Positions 25,669-34,763 are shown, counted from the stretch's first letter. The stretch is DNA of 64,000 nucleotides from Cognataquiflexum nitidum (GCF_022538055.1 NZ_JAKZAM010000006.1:1-64000); one strand, 5' to 3'. Program-made: numbers and translations. Notes: generated from the letters alone by a model not told the origin.

Positions 25669-26880
25669 TTACTCTTGAGGTGTATTTATATATTGTTTCA
25701 AAAAAATAAATTCTATTGTCAGGTCACCTTCTTTTGCAATGGTCGCTTGATCCAAAATCCTGGATTGACCTTTCAATAATTCTGGAATTAAATGTTGCAT
25801 CAACTGTTTGCCAAAATCTTCGGAGGCGTTTCTTGGGAGTTCTGTCGGCAGATTGTCTATGGCCATGACGGATATGCTCGTCTGTTTACCAAATGCAGGT
25901 AAAACCTCAAAAGTATCCCTGTCTATATCGTAAATGGGATCAAGAATTGAGCTTGGTTTTAGTGTGGTCGGTATCGACCCATTGATATCACAGGTGATAT
26001 CTGCTACCACTGAGATGCTGAATTCCTCAGAGCGGATATCTTCCATTTCAAATAATTTTGGTGCCCGGGGATCCCAATAGGAAGCTGCCATTAGGATATC
26101 ACTTACTTCAGCAAATTTTAGAAAATGGCTCTCATATTTGTCCGGGGAAGAATAAAATTCCTGTCTTTCATATCCTCCATCAGTTTTTCTCCTATAATAT
26201 TCCTCTGTGGAAAGTACGGAGAAAACCGGCTCATCAAAATAATGCTGCAACAATTCTTTGGCTCCTACCTGCCTGATGCCAACAAGTTGTAATATTTCCA
26301 CGACCCCTTTACCCACTCTGCCTGTTCCGGTTACCACTATTTTGATAGGAGGCAATTGAACTTTGCCTAGTTCCTGCTGGAGCTCTTCTTTGTCAAAGCA
26401 ATCCATAGCCCTTTTTAAATCAAAAAGTCCAGACTTTTTGCCATATGCCCACAGTCCGTTGTATGCGCCTACAATCCCTGCCCAATGGCCAAAAGCCACC
26501 GTACGGTTTCCATTTTCATCCTTTAAGACTTCATAATCCATCAGGGTAATGTTTTTTTCCAATACAGTCTGAAGCAACTTCCTGTTATGGACCTGCTCTT
26601 TGATGGTATGGGAAAAGAAAATATACGTTTTATCAGAAATCAATTGGGCGACAGGTACTTCTTTGACCCCCATCAGCAAATCACAAAATGAAATGTCACC
26701 AACCACTTCGATGCCTTCCTGTATATATTCTTCGTCAGAAAAACACCTGAAGGGACTGGATTCGACATAAAAGGAAAGGGTATCTTTGTACAATTCAGAT
26801 AAATGTGACAGTTGTTTGGGGGTAAAAGGAACCCTCCTGTCAGTTGGAACTTTGCCTTCTTTGATTAAGCCTATCTTCAT
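25669..26880 (-). CDS. Saccharopine dehydrogenase/alanine dehydrogenase-like oxidoreductase
   Basis: A 403-residue NAD(P)-dependent enzyme of the alanine dehydrogenase/LYS1 superfamily. The N-terminal half starts MKIGLIKEGKVPTDRRVPFT, as in this family, and contains HTIKEQVHNRKLL. The Rossmann loop is VVTGTGRVGKGVVEIL. The C-terminal segment VMAIDNLPTELPRNASEDFG is characteristic of lysine-forming saccharopine dehydrogenases and their relatives. The family acts in lysine catabolism or synthesis; the actual substrate in Bacteroidota is not established. It is followed after 4 bp by deoC. There is no signal peptide. Confidence 0.85.
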   Translation of the reverse strand: MKIGLIKEGKVPTDRRVPFTPKQLSHLSELYKDTLSFYVESSPFRCFSDEEYIQEGIEVVGDISFCDLLMGVKEVPVAQLISDKTYIFFSHTIKEQVHNRKLLQTVLEKNITLMDYEVLKDENGNRTVAFGHWAGIVGAYNGLWAYGKKSGLFDLKRAMDCFDKEELQQELGKVQLPPIKIVVTGTGRVGKGVVEILQLVGIRQVGAKELLQHYFDEPVFSVLSTEEYYRRKTDGGYERQEFYSSPDKYESHFLKFAEVSDILMAASYWDPRAPKLFEMEDIRSEEFSISVVADITCDINGSIPTTLKPSSILDPIYDIDRDTFEVLPAFGKQTSISVMAIDNLPTELPRNASEDFGKQLMQHLIPELLKGQSRILDQATIAKEGDLTIEFIFLKQYINTPQE

Positions 26881-27025
26881 GAAATCGGGATAATTATGTG
26901 CTAAAGTTTATTTTTTTTGACAGATCAGGGTTTCTTCATAAGGAAGGGACAATTCTCCACACCTCAACCGGAAGAACTTTCTTTTTGTCAATAGAAATGG
27001 GATATTCGTAAAAAAAGTCGATGTC

Positions 27026-27622
27026 ATGCCTTATCTGATTTTGGTTATCCTTTGGGTTTTGTTTTATTACCAGCATTCTCTGCTTGCAAGCCTGAATATA
27101 AAAAGAAAAATCAAAGGATGGATGGGAGGCCATTACATATGGTACCGTTTGCTGTATACCATTTTTTCTACAGTATTCATTTTTGGCATTTTGGTCTACA
27201 GTTCATCATTGGATCAGTATGATATCTTGGTCAAAACCCCTACTTCCACCTACTTGGGCTATATGCTTGCGAGTTTTGGCACCATCATCATTGTAAAATC
27301 ATTCAAATCCTTTAGCAAGAAAAAATTTATTGGCCTGGAACCCCATGATGATTTGATATATCGGGAGGAATTTGTCCAAGCCGGCCTTCATTCCTACATG
27401 CGGCATCCCATTTATTCGGGTACGATATTGATATTTTTGGGGTTTTTCTTTTTTGAGCCTACCATCAGCTCAATCGTCCATTTGGCCATGTTGTTTGTTT
27501 ACCTTCCGTTTGGGATTTACTTTGAAGAAAAGAAACTTATAGAAATATACGGCTCCAAGTACGTCCAATACAAAAAGGAGGTCGCATCCCTAATTCCTAT
27601 TTTAAAGAAGAAAGTGCATTAA
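27026..27622 (+). CDS. Membrane methyltransferase of the isoprenylcysteine/PEMT type
   Basis: A 198-residue protein with about five hydrophobic segments. The conserved SAM-binding signature of the ICMT/phospholipid methyltransferase family is present in the C-terminal half: YMRHPIYSGTILIFLG, then FEEKKLIEIYGSKYVQYKKE. Bacterial members methylate various small or lipid substrates and most are uncharacterised; the NnrU-like group is another possibility. The start at 27026 is one of two close ATGs. It stands alone, convergent with the ATP synthase operon, sharing a hairpin with it. Confidence 0.8.
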   Translation: MPYLILVILWVLFYYQHSLLASLNIKRKIKGWMGGHYIWYRLLYTIFSTVFIFGILVYSSSLDQYDILVKTPTSTYLGYMLASFGTIIIVKSFKSFSKKKFIGLEPHDDLIYREEFVQAGLHSYMRHPIYSGTILIFLGFFFFEPTISSIVHLAMLFVYLPFGIYFEEKKLIEIYGSKYVQYKKEVASLIPILKKKVH

Positions 27623-27628
27623 ACAAAA

Positions 27629-27648
27629 AAGCCACCTTCAGGTGGCTT
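27629..27648. terminator. Terminator at the end of the ATP synthase operon
   Basis: A perfect 9-bp stem AAGCCACCT/AGGTGGCTT with a 2-nt loop is followed on the minus strand by TTTTTTG. It serves atpG and, less clearly, the convergent methyltransferase gene. Confidence 0.85.
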
Positions 27649-27674
27649 AAATAGGGTATTATTGCTAGCTATTT

Positions 27675-28553
27675 TTAACTTCCTTCAAGGGCATTTGCTC
27701 CAGCCACGATTTCGAGAATCTCGTTTGTGATGGCAGCCTGACGATTCCTGTTGTACATCAACTTCAATTCTTTGAGCAATTCATTGGCATTTTCAGTTGC
27801 TTTGTCCATGGAAGTCATCCTTGCGCCATGCTCCGAAGCATTGCTGTCCAAAACAGCCTTATAAAACTGTGTTTTCAAAGCCGTAGGAACCAAGTCCCGA
27901 ATGACATATTCTTTGGAAGGTTCAAGGATATAATCAGTAGATGCTGTTTTTCCCTTGGAGGTAAGGTCTTTTACTCCTCCCATCGGAAGGAACTGCTCCA
28001 CGGTGATGTCTTGGGTAGCCACGTTTCTGAAATGGTTATATACCAATACAACTCTATCAAATTGCTTTGAAAGAAAACCATTCATGGCATATTCTGCTAT
28101 AACCCTTACTTCATCGTACTTCACATCGGAAAATACCTCGTAAAAATCGGTTTTGGCGTTATAGTTTCTCCTGGTGAAAAACTCGAAAGCCTTTTTTCCT
28201 AGAGGAAGGATGGTCACATTTTTACCTTTGTACTCTTTTTCAACGAGGCTTACGGTTGCCTTCATGATGTTGGAGTTAAAGGCACCGCACAATCCTTTGT
28301 CAGAGGTCATAGACACAACAAGCACATTTTGAACAGCTCTTTGCTCAGCAAAAGCAATTTCAAGTTCACCGCCCATGGCAGACACTACTTCGTCGAGGAT
28401 CGAGGTCAGTTTTTGGGAGTATGGACGCATTTTGATGATCCTGTCCTGTGCCCTTCTCAGCTTTGCCGCCGCGACCATTTTCATGGCTTTGGTGATTTGC
28501 TGGGTGGAGCTTACCGAGGTGATCCTTTGCTTTACTTCCTTAAGGTTGGCCAT
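27675..28553 (-). CDS. atpG: ATP synthase gamma subunit
   Basis: A 292-residue central-stalk subunit of F1. The N-terminal helix MANLKEVKQRITSVSSTQQI and TKAMKMVAAAKLRRAQ, and the C-terminal helix MTSMDKATENANELLKELKL with YNRNRQAAITNEILEIVAGA, form the coiled coil that rotates in the alpha3beta3 ring. The Rossmann-like middle part includes SMTSDKGLCGAFNSN. It is the last gene of the operon, 76 bp downstream of atpA and followed by a strong terminator. Length is typical. Confidence 0.97.
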   Translation of the reverse strand: MANLKEVKQRITSVSSTQQITKAMKMVAAAKLRRAQDRIIKMRPYSQKLTSILDEVVSAMGGELEIAFAEQRAVQNVLVVSMTSDKGLCGAFNSNIMKATVSLVEKEYKGKNVTILPLGKKAFEFFTRRNYNAKTDFYEVFSDVKYDEVRVIAEYAMNGFLSKQFDRVVLVYNHFRNVATQDITVEQFLPMGGVKDLTSKGKTASTDYILEPSKEYVIRDLVPTALKTQFYKAVLDSNASEHGARMTSMDKATENANELLKELKLMYNRNRQAAITNEILEIVAGANALEGS

Positions 28554-28587
28554 ATTATTCTTTTATCAGAAAAGAAACTTTAAAGAA

Positions 28588-28612
28588 CCAAGAAGGCAGC
28601 TGCGCTCTTGGT
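28588..28612 (-). other. Intercistronic hairpin between atpA and atpG
   Basis: A 7-bp stem ACCAAGA/TCTTGGT encloses a GC-rich 11-nt loop in the 76-bp gap. There is no strong T-run, so it looks like a stabilising or processing structure and not a terminator. Confidence 0.45.
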
Positions 28613-28629
28613 CCTTATTGTTGATTCAA

Positions 28630-30210
28630 TTATAGTTTAGCGAATTTCGCAGAAAGGTCCTTTGCAGCACGCTCAAGGATTTTTCCGGCTGCATCGATGT
28701 CATTTTTAAGGATGAGTTCCAATGCCTCAGGATGGCTGCTCTTCAACAAGTTGTAGAATTCTTTCTCAAACTGTCTTGCGTTTTCCGGCGCAATACTATC
28801 CATGAAACCTTTAGTAGAAACATAAATGATCGCCACCTGAAGCTCCACAGGTACAGGAGCATATTGAGGTTGCTTCAGGATTTCCTGATTTCTTCTACCT
28901 CTTTCGATGGTTCTTTTGGTACTCGCATCTAGGTCAGAACCAAATTTGGAGAAAGCTTCCAATTCACGAAATTGAGCTTGGTCAAGCTTCAATGTCCCGG
29001 CTACTTTCTTCATGGATTTGATCTGTGCGTTACCACCCACACGGGATACCGAGATACCTACGTTGATAGCAGGACGGATACCGGAGTTGAAAAGGTTGGA
29101 CTCCAAGAAGATCTGACCGTCAGTGATAGAGATCACGTTGGTAGGGATATAGGCAGAAACGTCTCCTGCCTGGGTTTCAATGATAGGAAGTGCTGTCAAA
29201 GAACCGCCACCCTTCACCAAATGCTTGATGGATTCAGGAAGGTCATTCATCTGACTTGCAATCTTATCCGAGTTGTTGATTTTTGCTGCTCTTTCGAGAA
29301 GTCTTGAGTGAAGGTAAAATACGTCGCCCGGATATGCTTCACGCCCCGGAGGTCTTCTAAGAAGCAAAGAAACTTCCCTATAAGCTACTGCTTGCTTGGA
29401 CAAATCATCATAAATAATCAATGCAGGACGACCTGTATCTCGGATAAACTCACCGATACATGCGCCTGTAAACGGAGCAAAGAACTGCATAGGCGCAGGA
29501 TCAGAAGCAGCCGCAGATACTACTACCGAGTAGGGAAGTGCACCGCCTTTTTCCAAAGCAGAAACAATACCTGCCACTGTAGAGGCCTTCTGTCCGATGG
29601 CCACGTAGATACAAAATACCGGTTCTCCTTTTTCGTAATATTCCCTTTGGTTTAGGATTGTATCAATGGCCACAGCGGTCTTACCAGTCTGACGGTCACC
29701 GATGATCAACTCACGCTGACCTCTTCCGATAGGAATCATGGAGTCAATAGCCTTGATACCTGTCTGAAGCGGTTCGTTTACAGGCTGACGGTAGATAACA
29801 CCCGGCGCTTTACGCTCCAAAGGCATTTCATAAAGGTCTCCCGTCAATGGACCTTTGCCATCGATAGGATTACCCAAAGTATCTACTACACGGCCCAACA
29901 TGCCATCACCGACTTTGATAGAGGCAATCTTTTTAGTTCTCTTGACATTGTCACCTTCTTTGACAAGTTTGGAATCACCGAAAAGTACAGCACCGACATT
30001 GTCTTCCTCTAGGTTGAGGACCATTGCCTTAAGACCGTTGTCAAATTCCAATAATTCACCGGCCTGAGCTTTGGTTAGTCCATAGATTCGGGCTACCCCA
30101 TCACCTACTTGGAGGACGGTTCCCACTTCTTCAAGTTCAGTATCAGTCTTGGCGTTTGAGAGTTGCTCTCTCAAAATAGCCGAAACTTCATCAGGTCTTA
30201 TTTGTGCCAT
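28630..30210 (-). CDS. atpA: ATP synthase alpha subunit
   Basis: A 526-residue non-catalytic nucleotide-binding subunit of F1. The Walker A loop GDRQTGKT is at residues 171-178, the Walker B region [11 protein letters not shown] follows, and the alpha signature [20 protein letters not shown] is present. The N-terminal DELSEED-like region binds delta at the top of F1. It lies 31 bp downstream of atpH and upstream of atpG. The partner beta subunit gene (atpD) is not in this operon and not in the window. Confidence 0.98.
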   Translation of the reverse strand: MAQIRPDEVSAILREQLSNAKTDTELEEVGTVLQVGDGVARIYGLTKAQAGELLEFDNGLKAMVLNLEEDNVGAVLFGDSKLVKEGDNVKRTKKIASIKVGDGMLGRVVDTLGNPIDGKGPLTGDLYEMPLERKAPGVIYRQPVNEPLQTGIKAIDSMIPIGRGQRELIIGDRQTGKTAVAIDTILNQREYYEKGEPVFCIYVAIGQKASTVAGIVSALEKGGALPYSVVVSAAASDPAPMQFFAPFTGACIGEFIRDTGRPALIIYDDLSKQAVAYREVSLLLRRPPGREAYPGDVFYLHSRLLERAAKINNSDKIASQMNDLPESIKHLVKGGGSLTALPIIETQAGDVSAYIPTNVISITDGQIFLESNLFNSGIRPAINVGISVSRVGGNAQIKSMKKVAGTLKLDQAQFRELEAFSKFGSDLDASTKRTIERGRRNQEILKQPQYAPVPVELQVAIIYVSTKGFMDSIAPENARQFEKEFYNLLKSSHPEALELILKNDIDAAGKILERAAKDLSAKFAKL

Positions 30211-30241
30211 TATATTTTTATTAAAATGTTTTCTTTGATTT

Positions 30242-30802
30242 TTAGTATAGTTTCACGAAATACCGTTGGGCAAATTTCATTCTAGCTTTTCTCAGCTTAC
30301 CGCTAAGTGAGTCATCCCATAGCTTGTCATTGACTTTGAGAACAAATCCACCGATAAGGCTTTTGTCAATTTTTTCGACGAGTTCAATTTTCTGAAGACC
30401 GGAAATTTCCTTTACTATTTCAATGATTTCTTTTCTCAAGTCTTCAGTCAAAGGCAGAGTAACCGTTACTTCGGCTACCTGTATCCCATTGTATTCATTG
30501 TATTGCTTCTGAAATTCTTGCGCTGTTGTAATCAGGACATTTGACCTGTTCTTTCTGGTGACAAGGTCAAAGAAGCTCATGGTGATGTGGTGGGCACCTT
30601 TGCCCAACAGACCTTTAAGAATATTGAATTTTTTGTCATAGGTGACAATGGGACTGTTCAATGCCAGCCCAAGTTCTCTATTCTGCTCTGCAATGGAAAG
30701 CAATCCTTTCATGTCTCCCATTACTGCCTCAAGCGCATTTTTCTCGACCGAAAGTTCGAGAAGGGATTTGGCATATCGGGAGGCAACTCTTATGTTTGAC
30801 AT
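30242..30802 (-). CDS. atpH: ATP synthase delta subunit
   Basis: A 186-residue peripheral-stalk subunit joining F1 to the b subunits. The N-terminal domain begins [18 protein letters not shown], and the C-terminal part has the expected [16 protein letters not shown] and [20 protein letters not shown] segments. It begins 1 bp after atpF ends and precedes atpA by 31 bp. Confidence 0.96.
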   Translation of the reverse strand: MSNIRVASRYAKSLLELSVEKNALEAVMGDMKGLLSIAEQNRELGLALNSPIVTYDKKFNILKGLLGKGAHHITMSFFDLVTRKNRSNVLITTAQEFQKQYNEYNGIQVAEVTVTLPLTEDLRKEIIEIVKEISGLQKIELVEKIDKSLIGGFVLKVNDKLWDDSLSGKLRKARMKFAQRYFVKLY

Positions 30803-30803
30803 A

Positions 30804-31298
30804 TTAGTTTAACTTAATGTCCTTAACCAATTCTTCCACAAGTTTTTGTTGGGCTGCATCCTCTGCGAAATTTCTCTTGAGGAGTTTTTCAGCAACAGCA
30901 AGAGAAAGAATCCCAACCTGTACTTTGATATCTTCTATAGCCGCTGACTTTTCTGTTTCGATCGTGGCTTTTGCATTCTCAATCATTTTTGCACCTTCAA
31001 GTTGGGCCTTTTCTTTTGCCTCCTCTATCATTTGCTTGGCAGCTTCCGATGCCTTGAGAAGCATGGTATCTCTCTCAATTTTGGCTTCGTGGATGATTCT
31101 CTCATTTTCAGCCTTTAGGTTAGCCATTTCATTTCTTGCTATTTCAGCAGACTTTAGGGCATCATCTATGATTTTTTCTCTCTCATCCAATGCAGCAAGT
31201 ATGGGCTTCCATGCAAATTTTGTGAGAAGAAATAATACGATCAAAAACCCAAGTGCCGACCAGAATACCAATCCCAATCCAGGTGTAATAAGTCCCAT
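30804..31298 (-). CDS. atpF: ATP synthase b subunit
   Basis: A 164-residue subunit with one N-terminal membrane helix (LGLVFWSALGFLIVLFLLTK) followed by a long charged, Ala-rich coiled coil. It forms the peripheral stalk that holds F1 still. The helix is followed by FAWKPILAALDEREKIIDDA, a conserved b-subunit segment. It lies 1 bp before atpH on the coding strand and about 86 bp after atpE, with a strong hairpin in that gap. Confidence 0.96.
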   Translation of the reverse strand: MGLITPGLGLVFWSALGFLIVLFLLTKFAWKPILAALDEREKIIDDALKSAEIARNEMANLKAENERIIHEAKIERDTMLLKASEAAKQMIEEAKEKAQLEGAKMIENAKATIETEKSAAIEDIKVQVGILSLAVAEKLLKRNFAEDAAQQKLVEELVKDIKLN

Positions 31299-31348
31299 AT
31301 TGATTTATTTTATATGAATAACAGTGCTTGTTCAATTAATCAAAAGGA

Positions 31349-31373
31349 AGGGATTGGCCTAGCGCCAATCCCT
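31349..31373 (-). other. Strong hairpin between atpE and atpF
   Basis: A perfect 10-bp stem AGGGATTGGC/GCCAATCCCT with a 5-nt loop follows atpE by about 12 nt. On the operon strand the sequence after it is TCCTTTTG, so termination would be partial. The plus strand has a longer T-run. It could stabilise the 3' end of atpE mRNA and thereby raise c-subunit yield. Confidence 0.65.
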
Positions 31374-31384
31374 CTTCTTTTTTT

Positions 31385-31639
31385 TTAGAAAGTGTACTCT
31401 CCCAAAGCAATAAGTAGACAAACTACCACCGCAAACAGGGAAACCACCTCAATAAGAGCAGCGATGATCAACATGGCAGTCTGGATTTTTCCAGCTGCTT
31501 CAGGCTGACGGGCAATGCCCTCCATAGCTTGTCCACCGATTCTACCGATACCTAGACCTGCGCCTATCGCAACAATTCCAGCACCGATACCAGCACCCAT
31601 CAGTGCAAATCCGGCAGTTAATAAGATTGAAGTTAACAT
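31385..31639 (-). CDS. atpE: ATP synthase c subunit
   Basis: An 84-residue hairpin of two membrane helices that forms the rotor ring. The polar loop is GIARQPE. The ion-binding carboxylate is Glu64 in LIIAALIEVVSLFAVV. The residues after it (VV) differ from the EST-type pattern of sodium-binding rings, which suggests proton coupling (inference from the family). The first helix is Gly-rich (GAGIGAGIVAIGAGLGIG). It lies between atpB and a strong intercistronic hairpin. Confidence 0.96.
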   Translation of the reverse strand: MLTSILLTAGFALMGAGIGAGIVAIGAGLGIGRIGGQAMEGIARQPEAAGKIQTAMLIIAALIEVVSLFAVVVCLLIALGEYTF

Positions 31640-31677
31640 ACGTGTTTGATTTATAAATTGAACAAAGTAATTACTGA

Positions 31678-32703
31678 TTAATGATGATCTTCCTCTGCAA
31701 CCGCCGTACCTACATACATAGCAGTAAACAGGGTAAATACATAGGCCTGAATGGTTGCAACCAAGATTTCAATAAAATTGATAAATACAAGCATAACTGT
31801 ACTTGCCACTCCGACTGCAAGGGATTCAAAGACAAATATCAAGGCAATGAAACTCAAGATAACGATGTGTCCTGCTGTGATCGCCACAAAAAGACGGACA
31901 ACAAGAGAGGCAGGCTTAGTTAAGATACCAAATATCTCTACAGGTACTATTATTGGCAGTAGCAATACCGGTACTCCCGGAGGCATAAATATATGCTTCC
32001 AATACCCTTTGTTGCCGTTGAAAACTGTCAAAATCAAAGTGAAAACACCCAGAGTCAAAGTGAAAGCAATATTTCCTGTCAGGTTACCTGCTTCGGGAAA
32101 CAAACCTACGAGGTTACCCACCCAGATAAAAAAGAAAAGTGTCAATAAATACGGAGTAAATCTTCTGTAATGCTTGTGACCGATCTGAGTCAATGCGATT
32201 TCATCTCTGACAAATATGACAATGGGTTCTATGAAAGACGCAATTCCTTTAGGTGCAGTACCAGGCAGCCTTTTGTAATGATTTGCAGTAGAAATCATCA
32301 AGTAGAGCAGTATCGCAATAATGATGAACATCATCATTACATTTTTGGTAATCGAAAAGTCATAAAATGTCCTTAACTCATCAAGAGCATGTAGGTCATA
32401 ATTTTCATCTATATAATACCCACCGACACCGTAATCTTTTCCGAATTTGTGGGTTTCATGGTTCTGAAAATCCGAGGATAAAAAGAACTCCAATCCCTGG
32501 TCAGGAGAATAAATTATTACCGGTAAAGGGAGCGTTACATGTGTATGGCCAATAGTAGCAAAATGCCACTCGTAATTGTCCATGACGTGAGGAATAAGAA
32601 ATCCAGTCTTGCTCTCACCGTCTCCGGCTGCTTGAACAGAATTTGAAAAACCTAGCCAAAATATTGACAATAAAATACTTAGGCAAAGAAATTTACGGAC
32701 CAT
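31678..32703 (-). CDS. atpB: ATP synthase a subunit
   Basis: A 341-residue membrane stator subunit from the ATG at 32703 (a TTG one codon upstream is less likely). A signal-peptide-like N-terminus ending in VQAAG and a periplasmic segment of about 110 residues (including FGKDYGVGGYYIDENYDLHA) precede the membrane domain, a Bacteroidota feature. The essential arginine lies in SLVVRLFVAITAGHIVILSF. The C-terminus is EEDHH. It is preceded by two small membrane-protein genes of the same operon and followed by atpE. Confidence 0.95.
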   Translation of the reverse strand: MVRKFLCLSILLSIFWLGFSNSVQAAGDGESKTGFLIPHVMDNYEWHFATIGHTHVTLPLPVIIYSPDQGLEFFLSSDFQNHETHKFGKDYGVGGYYIDENYDLHALDELRTFYDFSITKNVMMMFIIIAILLYLMISTANHYKRLPGTAPKGIASFIEPIVIFVRDEIALTQIGHKHYRRFTPYLLTLFFFIWVGNLVGLFPEAGNLTGNIAFTLTLGVFTLILTVFNGNKGYWKHIFMPPGVPVLLLPIIVPVEIFGILTKPASLVVRLFVAITAGHIVILSFIALIFVFESLAVGVASTVMLVFINFIEILVATIQAYVFTLFTAMYVGTAVAEEDHH

Positions 32704-32721
32704 CAAATGATTTTTTAATAC

Positions 32722-33108
32722 CTACTTCGAATTTGGGCGCAAATTAGCTAGAAGCATGTAGATATCAAACAATAAGTAAAAGAAATAAATGATAAAGAAA
32801 TTGACCACAAACAGAATTAAATTCTCAACCCTGAGGAACAACATGATCGCAACGAAACCGGTACTTGCCAAAAACCGAATACCTATTGCTCCCAACAAGA
32901 TATTGACAGAATTTTCTTTGCTGATCTCTAAGAGATAATGGGTAAACATTCCGGTAAGCCAAGTCAATAAAACAAAAAACGAAAGAATCGTCCAAAGACT
33001 TTCATGAACCCATTCAGGTTTGATATATTCCTGAAGGAGGTAAAATACGCCCCCAATTAGGAGTGAAAAAAGAAGCAGCTTGACTGTTAGAATTTTGATG
33101 GCCTTCAT
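32722..33108 (-). CDS. Small membrane protein in the atp operon
   Basis: A 128-residue protein with four hydrophobic segments (LLLFSLLIGGVFYLL; LWTILSFFVLLTWLTGMF; FLASTGFVAIMLFL; LILFVVNFFIIYFFYLL). It sits between the AtpZ-like gene and atpB, in the place and size class of AtpI-type proteins, which help c-ring assembly or ion supply in other bacteria. Sequence alone does not prove AtpI homology. Spacing is 18 bp to atpB and 24 bp to the AtpZ-like gene. Confidence 0.8.
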   Translation of the reverse strand: MKAIKILTVKLLLFSLLIGGVFYLLQEYIKPEWVHESLWTILSFFVLLTWLTGMFTHYLLEISKENSVNILLGAIGIRFLASTGFVAIMLFLRVENLILFVVNFFIIYFFYLLFDIYMLLANLRPNSK

Positions 33109-33132
33109 AGAAACCGATTTGAGCCCGCAAAG

Positions 33133-33393
33133 CTAATTATTTTTGCGGTTTCCTTCGGATTTATCATCGTTTTTGAGATTGACATACAGGTGGTAAAAAG
33201 AAACCACAACTGATAGTAAGCAAAAAAGTAAAATCCAGACAGGAAACTTCATCTCACTTTTTTGCTGAAGGTACCATCCAAACCATGTCCCGGCCCCGAT
33301 AAAAACAAAAAGCTGAAAAGAAAGACCGATATATTTTAAATATAAGGGCGGGTCAGATGGACTGTAACTGTTTTTGGGGCGTGTCTTCGGCAT
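33133..33393 (-). CDS. AtpZ/AtpI family protein
   Basis: An 86-residue protein with two membrane helices from the ATG at 33393; an ATG at 33411 is also possible. The segment YLKYIGLSFQLFVFIGAGTWFGWYL and then FPVWILLFCLLSVVVSFYHL is the AtpZ/AtpI pattern, with a polar residue in each helix; related proteins may carry Mg or Ca or help assemble the c-ring. Its start overlaps the 3' end of the bactofilin gene by 41 bp, so translation is probably coupled. Confidence 0.82.
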   Translation of the reverse strand: MPKTRPKNSYSPSDPPLYLKYIGLSFQLFVFIGAGTWFGWYLQQKSEMKFPVWILLFCLLSVVVSFYHLYVNLKNDDKSEGNRKNN

Positions 33394-33781
33394 CAGTGTT
33401 TTTGGATACAACCATTCCTTTGGCTACCATCTGACATTTGCCATTGAAAACAGCACCGTTTTCAACAATCAGTTTTTGTGTGGTGATGTTGCCCATAATG
33501 ACAGCCGTCTTTGTAAGATAAAGCGTGCCTGAACAAAAAACTTCCCCATCTATTTTTCCGGAGATTTCTGCTTCAGGCGCAGTGATATTTCCTTTGATCA
33601 AAGCAGAATCCCCTACCACGATTTTGGTTTTTGATTCAACCAATCCTTCAAGTTGACCCTCTATACGGATATTTCCGGCTGCGGTAATGTCTCCGGTAAT
33701 TTTGGTTTCCCTGGATATGACATTTGTAGAACTGACCATGTCTGCTACCGATTTTTTTTCTTCTGTCTTGTTGTTGAACAT
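33353..33781 (-). CDS. Bactofilin (polymer-forming cytoskeletal protein)
   Basis: A 142-residue bactofilin. The central DUF583 beta-helix of short repeats is clear (VISRETKITGDITAAGNIRI, EGQLEGLVESKTKIVVGDSA, LIKGNITAPEAEISGKIDGE), with flexible ends. Bactofilins polymerise without nucleotide and often place peptidoglycan enzymes at the membrane. Here the gene directly follows an M23 peptidase gene (2 bp gap), a pairing known from other bacteria. The downstream AtpZ gene overlaps its 3' end, linking the pair to the ATP synthase operon. Confidence 0.92.
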   Translation of the reverse strand: MFNNKTEEKKSVADMVSSTNVISRETKITGDITAAGNIRIEGQLEGLVESKTKIVVGDSALIKGNITAPEAEISGKIDGEVFCSGTLYLTKTAVIMGNITTQKLIVENGAVFNGKCQMVAKGMVVSKNTDAEDTPQKQLQSI

Positions 33782-33783
33782 AG

Positions 33784-34656
33784 CTAATCAAAAGTAATAA
33801 ATTCCTGAGGATTAAGGGGTGAACCTTTGTACCATAATTCGAAATGAAGGTGCTGCCCTGTGGTAAGTTCTCCTGTATTTCCGATGATGGAGATGATTTC
33901 CCCGGCACGGACAATGTCCCCAACTTTTTTCAAAATTACCGAATTATGTTTATAAATTGAAATCAATTCATTCGAATGTTGGACGCTGAGAATGTATCCG
34001 GTATCTAGTGTCCAAGAAGCCAAAATGACTGTTCCATCTGCAATGGCCTTGACCGGTTCGTTTTCTTTGGCCACAATATCCACTCCAAAGTGGTCATCTT
34101 GGGGATCAAATACAGCTGTCAATACGCCTTTGATAGGAGTAAAGAAAAAAGTCTCCGCAAAAGAATTGCCTGAAATCTCTAAGGGACTTGAGCTTTCCAT
34201 GGGCGCGCTTTTGAATTCATCAAGGATACTCAGCGTAGCATCACTTGGTCTGAAATCAGCCGGCTTTGAAATGCCCGAATTGGGCATGGCTGCAGCGGAT
34301 TCCTCCAAATCCGCGGTATCAATCCCACCGTCTCCGCTGATAATCCCTTGGATATTGGCAAGATAGGCATCTTTTTGACTGACTGCCACAGACAAGGAAT
34401 CCACAATATCTGATAACATCAAGATCTTGGCGGTGTTTTCGGTCTCCATATATACCGGGTCAAACCATTGTCTCAGGATCGTTCTTGTCAAAACAAGGGA
34501 AATAAAAAAAATCATGGACAGGGAAAGGACACCTACGATGATTATCCGGGAAAATGACACATTAAAAGATCCCAAAACAGAAAAATCCTGTTTTTTCCTG
34601 ATGACGATGAGGTATTTTTCAGTCAGCCAGTTTCTTATTTTCGTTCTTAAACTCAA
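33784..34656 (-). CDS. M23 family metallopeptidase
   Basis: A 290-residue membrane-anchored peptidoglycan endopeptidase. A hydrophobic segment (IIIVGVLSLSMIFFISLVL, about residues 38-57) is followed by a linker and the LytM domain. The zinc motifs are intact: H189-D193 in DDHFGVD and H269-x-H271 in TGQHLHFELW. The only suitable start is TTG at 34656; the next in-frame Met is inside the membrane segment. It is the first gene of a run that continues through bactofilin, AtpZ and atpBEFHAG. In other species M23-bactofilin pairs shape the cell, which is inferred here. Confidence 0.9.
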   Translation of the reverse strand: MSLRTKIRNWLTEKYLIVIRKKQDFSVLGSFNVSFSRIIIVGVLSLSMIFFISLVLTRTILRQWFDPVYMETENTAKILMLSDIVDSLSVAVSQKDAYLANIQGIISGDGGIDTADLEESAAAMPNSGISKPADFRPSDATLSILDEFKSAPMESSSPLEISGNSFAETFFFTPIKGVLTAVFDPQDDHFGVDIVAKENEPVKAIADGTVILASWTLDTGYILSVQHSNELISIYKHNSVILKKVGDIVRAGEIISIIGNTGELTTGQHLHFELWYKGSPLNPQEFITFD

Positions 34657-34763
34657 TCTTGTATCTTTTGTATGAAAGCTGTAAAAATATAATATTATTC
34701 CGAAGCGTTTATTAATTTACACCAATTCAAGTAATTTCGACGTTCTAAGCCTTTGGCTCACTC

